From Drechslerella dactyloides (Eukaryota; Ascomycota; Orbiliomycetes; Orbiliales; Orbiliaceae), in contig JAGTWJ010000008.1 of the NCBI GenBank assembly GCA_020064725.1, forward strand, positions 1,922,001-1,986,000: a DNA stretch of 64,000 bases, read 5' to 3'. How positions within the stretch are numbered: position 1 is the stretch's first letter; every line of letters starts with the position of its first letter. Shown piece after piece: positions 1 through 10,141 of this stretch. The notes under the pieces were generated by a model. The model saw nothing but the letters and a program-made list of their open reading frames with translations. It was not told the origin of the DNA and did no database searches. Made by a program: the position numbers and the translations under genes.

Positions 1-13
1 AGCGTCCGGCAAG

Positions 14-1359
14 ATGGCGAGCTCGAGTCTACATACGCTGAGCGCGAAGGATGCGATTGAGCTCGATAAGGACCTGATGAGTACCGGCGGGTTCAGTCTC
101 GATCAGCTGATGGAATTGGCCGGGTGCGTGCTCGTGTTCCCTCCGAGAACAGTAAAACAATCATGTGATTGATACGATACAGAAGTGGCTCTAGAGCGTA
201 GTGCTGATGGGCCTGCTGTCCGGCTAGGTTGTCCGTCTCGCAAGCTGGTATGAGACAGCTGCCATGCGTCTTGTGCGTAGGTACTAGCCATACGACGAAC
301 GAATGAACGCTGAAATAATGCGTGTCTGGTCTGATAGTCTATATCGTGCATCCTCCAAGCAAAGGAAACCGCGTTCTAGTCTGCTGCGGCCCGTAAGTGC
401 TGTCATAGAATAACTATATCTCCATGTGTGACACGGTACGTCCAGTATCAATGCAAAGACAAACACTGGCTAATGATGATTTTGTGGCCAATCGCAGAGG
501 GAACAATGGTAAACATTATATACGTCCAGCCTTATTTCAAAATTAATATGTAGACTTACAGCGTGCACGCTACAGGAGGCGATGGTCTAGTTGCTGCCCG
601 TCACTGTGAGTAATCCATAATACGGAGATACTCCCGTTGCATATCGGATGCTGATGTATCTTGTCACGTCAAGTATGGCACTTTGGCTACAAGCCTACTG
701 TGTACTTTCCGAAGAAAGGGAAGAATGAAATATTCGAGGTCAGTCCCAGACTCTGCAAAGCCACCCAATGATCCATACATTCGTGCTAAAGCACACTGTC
801 CAGCGTCTGTCGACCCAGCTGCATAACCTCGGTGTCCCCTTCACGGACGACTACGAAACCGCACTCAAGGAAACCGACCACGTCGTCGACGCAATTTTCG
901 GTACGTTATTATAATCAACGCCAACAACTTCAACCCACCCATAACTCCGTTCACAGTCTACTACTATTGCTTCCAACCCTCGATATAAACTCTTTCACTC
1001 GCACACGTTCTAATATTTTGTGTATTCCAGGCTTCTCCTTCACCGGCGCCGTCCGCCCACCCTTCGACAGCGTCATCACTGCTCTAAAATCTTCGAACCT
1101 CACAATAACCGCCGTCGACGCCCCCTCCTCTTGGGACATCGAAACCGGTCCACCATCCTCCGGCCCCGGCGAGGGCTTCATGCCCACCGCGCTCGTCTCG
1201 CTAACGGCACCAAAGCCGCTGGCGAAATACTTTACCGGCCGGCACTTCCTCGGTGGACGCTTCCTGCCGCCGAACCTGGAGGAGAAGTACGGGCTTCAGC
1301 TGCGGGAGGTCTATAGTGGTATGGATCAGATTGTCGAGCTGCCGTCGTCCAAGACTTGA
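14..1359 (+). CDS. NAD(P)H-hydrate epimerase (YjeF_N domain)
   Basis: Repairs damaged NAD(P)HX by interconverting its R and S epimers, so that the S-specific dehydratase can regenerate NAD(P)H. Exons read as 14-123, 228-247, 338-392, 498-508, 576-605, 674-738, 804-900 and 1031-1359, giving 717 nt (238 aa), in phase throughout. The N-terminus contains LDKDLMSTGGFS and QLMELAG. The central nucleotide-binding signature GPGNNGGDG is assembled across the 11-nt exon. GYKPTVYFPKK, DAIFGFSFTG and VDAPSSWDI follow; all are family landmarks. The length fits a stand-alone YjeF_N enzyme of about 230-250 aa, without the fused kinase half seen in bacteria. The start lies 14 bases from the window edge, so an extra upstream targeting exon cannot be excluded. 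Exons of 11 and 20 nt are unusually small. Family assignment is secure. Confidence 0.93.
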
Positions 1360-1862
1360 GTTCTTATATCGAAGCGAAATTGGAGCTCAGCTGTGAAACA
1401 TCGACGCCATGTGTATATACTACAGTTTATGTTCATTGATATGTGTGCCTTGGCTAGGATATTCAATATCGACGATGGTATCTGCAGGTAAACGTCTATT
1501 AAACAAATCAATTGGCTGACTAAGCTTCACTTATCGGACTCGCGACATAGAGTTGAATGGTCACAAATAGTACTCTTAATGTATGGTTATATCGTAATTT
1601 ATAATTATCAGGTATCCGGGAACTAAGTTCGAAAATTAGGTGGTCATCATGATATATCTATGAGAAGCAAACTCCTACTACTATTACTAAAGCTTAAATG
1701 CTTCCATGCCCTTTCTTCAGTCTTTCCTGTCCCCGTCTTCTTTCCTGTCCCCGTCTTTCTTTTTTGTCTTCGCCTTCTTTTTTGTCTTCGTCTTTGCTGT
1801 CCCCTTGGACCTATACTTACGGCCTTTGCTTTGCTGAGGGGATAGCTTTGGCGGTGAATTGA
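1360..1862. other. Intergenic, convergent 3' ends, with pyrimidine-rich tandem repeat
   Basis: Lies between the convergent epimerase and PIN genes. Bases 1713-1806 form an imperfect tandem repeat of CTTTCCTGTCCCCGTCTT- and TTTTTTGTCTTCG-like units, almost pure pyrimidine on the plus strand. I see no gene here. The tract lies downstream of the PIN gene stop, so it is probably 3' flanking sequence. Confidence 0.6.
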
Positions 1863-2571
1863 TCATAGCAGATTCAAGCTACGGGACGCTTTTGGTGTAT
1901 GTTGTGACACCCTGCTGTGAAAGCCGAAGCTGAAGTCTTTCCTGATTTTCTGGTCTGCTGTCACAAATGCCAGGCCATTGAGGTGGCTCTCACAGGCCAT
2001 GGCAACGTCTACCCGGCTTCCGCCCAACATCTGCCATCCGAAACCTGAAGAACAAAATCTTATTAGCTTTGTAACTTCAGCCTTCTTTATATAGATACCA
2101 GCTAGAAATACGGAATTCTCGATCATCAACTATTCATTGCGCTTACCTTTCGAAGCTTTCCCCAGCGGCACCAGCTCACCGCCTCTATCGATAGGCTTTG
2201 ATTGTAGTTGACGAGTTGCTGCCTGGATTCGCACTGGGGGACCTGGCATCACGGTCCGCCCCAGAGAACAATCCCCTTTGCGGATGGGAGGTGCGTCTGA
2301 TCAGTACCGGACTTGATAAGTACTCGGCAATACTATGCCGACAGACTGCTATCCTTGCTGATTCTGCAAGAAGTTTTTGTATCCAGCTGTCTATTGTGCC
2401 AGTCTGCAGGACCATGGATAGTATATTGCTATCTAGTACGATGCCCGCACCAAGTTTGCCCACACCGAATTCCCGCCGGCTGACTGCTCGCCCAGTAGTG
2501 GCGAATGATCGGGCCCGAGAGTTCCCGTAAACACGGGTGGCAACGAAGCTTAAAACGAGCCGACGCAGCAT
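1863..2571 (-). CDS. Small PIN-domain (VapC-like) ribonuclease, probably mitochondrial
   Basis: Predicted metal-dependent RNase of the PIN fold. Exons (minus strand) are 2571-2308, 2222-2147 and 2044-1863, giving 522 nt (173 aa) with phases matching at both introns. All four acidic PIN positions are visible: D47 in VLDSNI, E83 in HSIAEY, D126 in RVDVAMA and D144 in FVTADQK. Residues 1 to about 35 are Arg/Ser/Ala-rich without acids before the domain, beginning MLRRLVLSF, which resembles a mitochondrial presequence. I chose the ATG at 2571 because it opens this presequence; an in-frame ATG at 2622 adds 17 residues. There is no antitoxin-like partner next to it. The first intron boundary (donor GTACTG, acceptor at 2223) is inferred from frame and motif continuity. 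Without the splice the frame stops at 2185. The family call is good; substrate and location are inference. Confidence 0.7.
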
Positions 2572-4350
2572 GTTGTCGGTCGTGCACGGTCTATGTAGAT
2601 ATAGATGCGTCAGCCTCGTCATTAACGCTAGACTGGCTCAGCTAGATCTGTGAGTCCATGGACATCACGCTCGTTACATGGTATTTAACCCCATGTAACT
2701 CCTATCGCACAATGTATTGAACAATGAATTGATAAGGTTTATCGCGCATCCGTACGATTTGGGGCAATGCAGTTAATATCTTGATATCGGCCGATGACCA
2801 CCTCCACAGTAAACTGCAATTTGGTTCACCTTAAATTGGCGTTGAAAGAAGTTAAAAAAAATTCTCTTTTCAGGACATCGACCAGCCACTTATGATTCGT
2901 CAGGACTCTTCTTCGCATTGGTTATTCCTTGGCGGATTCGAATGATATTCTCTGGATGTTGGCTAGCACAATTTTGGCGTATTCGTATCTAAGAGCACTC
3001 TCCCCACTTTCCCGCCGCGAACATCTCTGATGCCACCGCTGTCTCGGCGGTACCGACTAGGCGGACATGTCGACACTTGGCAGGCTTGCGATTCCTAATC
3101 GAAGATGCGGCCGTGTGGCGCGGGGCGGTGTTCAGGCTCAGTCTTGCAGCCATCTTGTCTCCGGTTTTGGTATATACGTAAGTAGGTTTACTATATGCAC
3201 ACAACGTCAATACATCTAGCATTCCCAGACTTAACCGGTCTCCGAACGAAAGACAACCTACTGGATGGTATATAAACTTTTGGAATCGACGTATACGGGG
3301 AACTAGGAAGCGGGGATGAATGCTATGATGGTGGAGTGGATGTGGAGGTGGATGGGAGGTGGATGTGGAGATGGAGCTCGTGTGTTGATATCGTTGATGT
3401 AGTAGTGTACCGGGAATTCCAGACGAATTTAGCCCGTGTACTGTTTTAGAAAAGCCATCAAAAATAATGTTTCCACGGAACCGGCTGAGATCGGGTGCTT
3501 CATGTGCGTCATGGAGCAAAGGACCAAATTAATCGTGCGCTATGTCCAAGAACAAAAAGTGTTGCGCGCTGTTGCATCTTGGCAATTCAAGGTTGGTATC
3601 AAATGAGTCTAGGCCATTCTAACATCGAGACTTGATCATTTTGGTCCAAATCTTCAATTGCAAGGCAATTGCGCAATCGATACGATCTGCCAATCTGCAC
3701 ATAAGGGTTGTCTTGCGTCGACCGTCCGGCTTCTGCAGGTTTACGATATACCACGAGGTGTCCAAACAATTCCGCCACATTTGTGCTCTCAGGCGTCGAG
3801 CGGAACACCTCTTCTTTTGCTCTAGCTGAATAATAATATTAAAGGATATAGTATGATATAATCGACCGAATCTTCAATGGCGTCGCTGTAGAATCGAAGA
3901 AAGAAAGAGCTGTGGAAGCGATACCCGTACGTGTACCATGCATACTCTCAACATGGAGCGAATGCCCCACACTTGCAGAACCAACCATGATACCGATCCC
4001 CCAAGGAGTGTTCGAGTGCAGACAAATAAAGAAAGCCAACAAAAACGACTAAGGAAATCCCCGAATCCGCGTGTACAATCCCATGCATGCATGCAATTTA
4101 GATACTATAATTCACGTCGACGCAAAAATAGAAAAATCAGATTAACCCGACTGAAAAAACCCAGATACCCACAAGAAAAACTAAACTCTCAACCGTCAGA
4201 ACAAGAAAATTAAAAGGAACTCATAAATTCATATCCCAATATATCGCCTGCCAAAAGCTCATACAGAACGGTAGCAAACCACAAGATAAAATGTATAAAA
4301 AGGACCTCGACATGAAGAAACCCCCCCATATACGAGGGCACCCGCCCCCA
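2572..4350. other. Intergenic, no supported gene
   Basis: Separates the PIN gene from the 3' end of the RhoGEF gene. It holds a purine-rich (GGTGGAT-like) stretch at about 3300-3375 and an A-rich stretch at about 4090-4300, next to the RhoGEF stop codon. Minus-strand open frames at 2989-3519 and 3599-3808 show no recognisable domain, and I do not call them genes. The PIN promoter should lie just above 2571. Confidence 0.5.
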
Positions 4351-7300
4351 CTAATCTTTCTGACCCTCGTTCAGCAACAACTCAACCACAACCTGCCGTG
4401 TATCGTTCTCAGGATGCACCATCGCCAACTTGATCGTCCGCTGGCCAGCGCTCCCCCCACCCTGTCCGTCATCCAGACACCTCGCGTCACGTCCAGCGAT
4501 AACTTGCCGTAGCCGGCCGTTGTCCGCGTTCCGGATCTCGACAAAGTCCTGGTCGAAGAGAAGGACGTACGGCGGATAATGCGCGCAAGCTTTCGCCTTC
4601 CCGACGAACTCCATGATAACGCTACGCGACACATCACCGTGCTTGTTCACATACACGCCGCATTCTGGAAAAAAAAGTTAGCATGAGCGTAATAGATTGA
4701 TGTTTGAGAGTGGTGCCAATCGTACCTTCGTAGCACAGCAAGAACTCGATATCAGAGAGTCTGAACATGCCAAGCGGCTTCTGGTTGCCAAGCCTGGCGG
4801 CGATAGCCTGGACGTGAGGCGCCTTCAATTCTGGAATCGACCAAGGCTGCTTCTTATCCAACGTCATAACCTCAAAGCCTACACATAAAATTAGCCGAAT
4901 CCTCTCTATAACAGTGCATCCTAGAAGAAACATACCCTTCGACGAGTGTATCGACAGCGAGGAATGGAACAAACTGATTCCATAGCACTCGGTTGGGATA
5001 TAAAATTCGTCAAACTCGCGGAAGAACTCCGTGGTGCCTCTGCGCGAAAACCGGCTCTTTCTCTCCGTCGCCTTTTGGAACACCGGCTCGAGAACTTTGA
5101 ACGTGGAGTGCAAGCCGTCCTTGCGTTTGTAGAATACAAGCATCCTATCCTTCATACGGCTGGTGGCGAAGAACCCGACATCCTTCCCGCCGGAAAGCTT
5201 CTGAGGCGCCCGCTTCGCGGATTCGCTAACGGGAACACCGCCAGCTGGAGGCACGACAACATCCAAGTGGTAGGCGATGAGAGTCCTATCCGCGAGAACC
5301 AAGAACAGGCTGAAATCCTCCAACACAGCAATCTGGGTCACTCGGGCGATTGTGTTGATTGCCTGGGAAAAACACCCGTTAGCTCTATTTCCAACAAAAC
5401 TGCACATTTCATACGCACCTTTGTCCATCCTCGAGGGTTATCATAATCGGAGATATAGACTCCGGCATCCGTTCCAATCGCAACCATCTGCTTGCCATAA
5501 CCCATACCGACTTGGAACGTCGTCGCACAATTGATCTGAGCCCTCGTCAACACAGCGGGCTTAGATCCAGGATACAGCGACTCCGCCTCCTTGATGGCCC
5601 GGTCCAACGGCGTACCGCGGATGTTCACGTCCTTGGGACCACCGGAATTCGACAGCGGTTCGTATCCAAATGCAGAGTCAGACATGACCCTCAGTCTGAA
5701 CGGCTCTGCATTCTGGCGGAACAGAGACGCAGCATGTCGCTCCTTTGCGAGAAGAATCTTCTCAACCCAATCTGCACGCGCAGCCGCCGACGGTGCATAC
5801 AATGTGTACGAATTGTCCTCGTTCTTGTATGCCTTTCCAAGATGCCTGATGCGGAACGGATACATAATGTTGTCTTTATCCTTGCTGTCCCATGCCGGGG
5901 AGTTCACCGACCCTATCGACAGGGAGGTCTGCGTGTGGGAAAGAGGGCTCGGGGTGGCTGCAGAGGAGTTTGGTATGCTTGGTCGTTGTCCGGGATTTGG
6001 TTGGACTTGCTTGGTGGCAGTGCCGATGATTTTGACACTGCTCTTGACCACGGGTGCATCGTTGAGCGAGTCTTCGAGCACGAGCAGATCCATAGGTATA
6101 GGCTATTGTACCACTTGTTAGCGAAAGGACTCGAAAGATTATGGGTAGAATCAACGTACCATCCTGGACACATCGTATTTCTGATACTTGCTCTTCCCGG
6201 GACCGCTGGCGTCATATTTGGTCTGCACAGTCTTGGCCAACACGAGATAATGATCGAACAGAATGGCATGCGTCTCAAGCCATGTGAACCGATTACCTGT
6301 CCGTTGCAGATCGCCCTGGTAGACGATTTCTCTGCCCTTTTCTTCCAGTCGGAGATCGACGACCATTCCAGACCTCATGACCAGCTTCCTGCCCAGTTCC
6401 AACAGGTTCACCTTCTTCGAAGCCTCGTCCACGCGAGCATCGCACTCCAGCGTAACAGCCTTGATCTCCTCGATAGCGGCCTGCAGAGAGACCTTCTCAT
6501 CACCTTCCTTTAGAGTATGCTTCAAAATGGTCTGCAGCAGCAGACCGTATCTCTGCAATCTCGTAATCGGATTCTTCAAGAAATGTTGCCACTCAAGACG
6601 ACTTGCTCGGGGATCTTGTCGGCAGTGCTCCAAGAACTGTCGGAACAAAATGTTCTTCTCGGCCTCGTGACGAACAATCGCATCCGCCATCGGGAACGCA
6701 GCAGCATATTCGACATATGCAGGCTTGGCCCTTCGGATCCATTCGCGGAAAATGTCGCTGAATCCAGCAATCCACGGCCCTTGTTCTCGCTGGCGGAACT
6801 TAAGCTGCGGCAGGAGATGGTCTTCGTTGGCTTTCCGGACAGCGTCGGCTTTCCCAAACACATCCTTGACGAATTGGTCAAAGTTCTTCGGTTTGATGAT
6901 AGAGCTTTGCTTCTGAACGCTGATAAGCTGGTCGTGGTACACGACCCGCAGGACCCGCATGTGCTCAAGGTATTCTTGTTCCGTCTGGACGACTTCGTGG
7001 AGATTGTACTGCCTCTCAATTTCCTTCTTGTTCTGACCTTCGACGTCCTGAGCTTTGAGATGCCAGAACGTAGCCCAGTCCTCCTTCTTCTTTTCCTTGT
7101 CCTCGGGATGCGCTGCTAGAGAGATCTTCTTGAGTGTGCGCGCGCAGAGGTGAGCGTAACATCTTCCGGGCGTATGTTGGACGTCTTCATTGTCTCCCGA
7201 GTGGAGTCGTGGAGCATAGCATCCCCTTCCGGAGACCTGGAAGATGACACCAGATACTTCTGCGTCTGAGCTCCACTTCACCCATTCCTCGTCTCTCACC

Positions 7301-10141
7301 AGACACTTGTTGTCCCAGAGCGTCTTGAGCACACATGCAGCAAGAGTCTCTGCATCTGCAACGTTCATAGTAGGAACTTTGTGCGTGAACAGAGCAACAA
7401 TAGCTTCCGCAATGCCCTTCTCCTTTAAGAACTCCTCTCCCTCGGTTGTAGTCTTGAGCCACGAATATATCTGGCTCATCGCCCATGGCTCACTGCACTT
7501 CTTGAAATCCTTGCTCGAAAGCTTTTCGGGGTCGAATTTGCGAGTTTTGATGGCAGGCAGATCGATGGCACCCAAGGCATTCTCGTCGAAGATCTGGGAT
7601 TGTGCAACTGAGGCACGGTTAGCTGGCGGTCTCAAAACCGGAGGCCTTGCCCCAGCGGGTTTCAGAGGAGCGGAGGCATCCGTCTTTGAGCGGGCGGGAT
7701 GAAGCGAGTTTGTGCTGGTGTGTGGATAGTTGAGACTCAAACTACTTTTTAGGCGAGTTTCCTGACCCGCTGGAAGATAGGTTTCTGCGATGGCGGCGTT
7801 GTTTTCGGACTTTGTGCGATTCAGTTCATAGCCTGGGTTGGGTGAATGTTAGAACGATTTCGCAACATAACGGTCCCTTGACGGACAAGTGAATAGAATG
7901 CGAGGTTACTTACTTGGAGTAGGGTAAAAGGCTTGCTGCTCCATATAGCCAGCGTACATGTCATCGTCGCTGTCGTCGTCGGCTTTCGACTTCGCGCTCA
8001 CAAAGCCCTCGTACTCATCTCCCTCCGCAAAGCTATTTCGCCGCTCTGGATTGGACAACCCGCCGGTGCCGAACGTATCGACTCGCGCAGCCGCAGCAGC
8101 AGAAAATGGTGCAAAGGGATGCAGGACGTCTTCTTCGGGATTGGGGTACACGTAGTCTCCGTAGAGAGTGGTGGAGTTGGACGCCGTCGTCGCAGAAGTG
8201 ACTGCCGTACTAGTGGTGTCTCTCCTACTTAACTGATCGACGTTTGCACTTGTGGGAGTACTTCGCGAGGGGTCGGATGTAGCGCTGCTTTGGGTGCGAA
8301 GCACTGGCGCGACATTATCCTGACCGGCCGGTTTGAATGTCGGAATAAAAGGTTCGTCCCCGAAGCCGCCAAAGCCCAGGCCACCAAAGCCACTCAGATC
8401 AATTGGCATATCTAGAACCGAGCCGAGGGGTTCCTGGTCGGAATCGGGTGGCAGCGTAGCAACATGGCCGTTCGTCAACTTTTCCTGTTCTTCTCGGAAC
8501 TCATCGGCACGCATAGCTTCCCATGCTGCAGCAGCCTCATCACTGCTGTTGCCGCCGGGTTGATAGGTAGGATATGGTAGTCCCCCGCCGTTAGAGCCAC
8601 CGCCGGCCGGATACGCGTTGGATTCTCCTTGCTTTTGAAAGAGAAGATCAACATCGGGCTTGAACTGCGAGTTGGGACCTCCAGACGGTCCGTTTCCAGA
8701 AACGAGATTCTCGATGTCGGCATACAACGCTTCTCTTGCATCCTCTTCCATTTTCTGGCGGTCAGACACGTCCGTAGACGTGTGAGGAGGGAGTGTAGGC
8801 GGAATATCGTTATCGTTCATGGCGTATTGGCCGTTGCTCGTAACACCGTACGGCTGTTGAGAATTGACGTGGGGTGAATGCGATGGCGGGGGCGGCGGAG
8901 GGGTTGGCAGGGGGTTTCTGTAGTCTCCTGCATCATTGCTGTTGTAGCTAGCGTATTGGGGCTGCGGCGATTGAGCTGATTGGGTATCGTAATAGTTCGA
9001 CCCGAGGCTGGAGTAGCGATCTTGGGCGTTTGTAGGCGAATGCGGGTGCTGAGACGAGGTGGAGCCGTACCGAGAACCGCCGCTATATTCACCCTGCGCA
9101 TCTTCGTAGCTCCATTGGCTAGCTTGATCACCATTTGGGTACGAGTTACCAGGTCCGGGCGTAGAAGAATTAGAATGCGACGGCTGTTGATTGTAGGATA
9201 GCTGCGAATATGCAGGTGCCGTTGAATTTGAATACTGCGACTGGTGTAGTTTGATTGTTAGCGCGTGGGAGACACGTGGGGCGAACATGAGAGAACCGCG
9301 ACTACTGCAACAGGACAACCTACCTGGTATGACTGCTGGTGTTGTGGGGGTGGTGGAGGCGGTGGAGGTTGTGGTAATTGATGTTGATACCCTGAGACGG
9401 TAGTATGCCTCTGGGGAGGGGGCGGCGGCGGTGGAGGGACATTCGAGGGATATAATGCGGGATTGTACTGCATCCGGTTCTGCGCAGCAGACGAATTGTA
9501 TTGGGAATTGCCTGGAGTGAGCCACTGGTTAGCAAAGCGATTCCTGAATCAGACAGGGCGAGAGCTGGCCTACCATATGCAGAGGGATACGATGGTGCAT
9601 TCCCTACAGTAGGCGACTGAGGAACATATTGATTACCATATGACGACGTCGGCGACGTTGCAGTCGCGAGCGACATGGTGCGTCCAATGTTTCCCGGATT
9701 GTACCCTCCAATCTTTGGGGGCGTGCCACCTGGAGGACCGGGCAGCGGCCTGGCACCGGCTTGAAGAGTGTTCGGAAGCCCGCTAGCGCCGTAGGGCTGT
9801 CGAGGCGGGGGTGGAGGAATGTTCGGCTGATTGGGGAGGGTCGTCGAGTTTTGACCGTAGTACATAGGTTGATAGGTCGTCGAATGCGCCGGCGGAGTCG
9901 GCACGTACTGGGAGGATTGAGGCGGCGCGCCATATGCCGAGGCTGCCGGGGGCGAGGCGGCGCCTTCGTTTCTGCGATCGTAGAAGCTGGGATTGTAGAA
10001 ATCCTCGCCGTTCCGCTGCTGCACTCCACCCGAGCCATCAAAGTATCTGTCGTCCCCACCCTCAAAACTGGACGACCTGGACCGGTACCTCGGATCGGCA
10101 CCTCCGGCCTGAGGGTTGCCGCGAGGTTGAAGGTTTGCCAT
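4351..10141 (-). CDS. ROM2: Rho1 guanine nucleotide exchange factor, Rom2 type (DEP-DH-PH-CNH)
   Basis: Loads GTP onto Rho1 at the plasma membrane and so drives the cell-wall integrity pathway and glucan synthesis. Exons (minus) are 10141-9574, 9511-9324, 9240-7914, 7832-6160, 6102-5419, 5362-4936, 4878-4726 and 4664-4351, totalling 5,334 nt (1,777 aa). The first 690 or so residues are disordered, rich in Pro, Gln, Ser, Tyr and Gly, with several runs of six to eight prolines. A DEP domain follows (about 800-880, with WAMSQIYSWL). Then come the DH domain (about 970-1165, LHEVVQTEQEYLEHM to FLKNPITRLQRYGLLLQTIL), the PH domain (about 1180-1370) and the C-terminal CNH domain (about 1440-1750, including GMGYGKQMVAIGTDAGVYIS). 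The order and length match yeast Rom1/Rom2 and fission yeast Rgf1. The start MANLQPRG is the only ATG that opens the frame. All introns are GT-AG and in phase. Confidence 0.95.

Noticed and set aside
2989..3519. Minus-strand open frame of 176 codons
   Set aside because: No domain; the middle part is a His/Pro/Ser low-complexity reading of a GGTGGAT repeat.
5512..6513. Plus-strand open frame of 333 codons opposite the RhoGEF gene
   Set aside because: Lies antisense to the DH/PH-coding exons, has no domain and arises from third-position GC bias.
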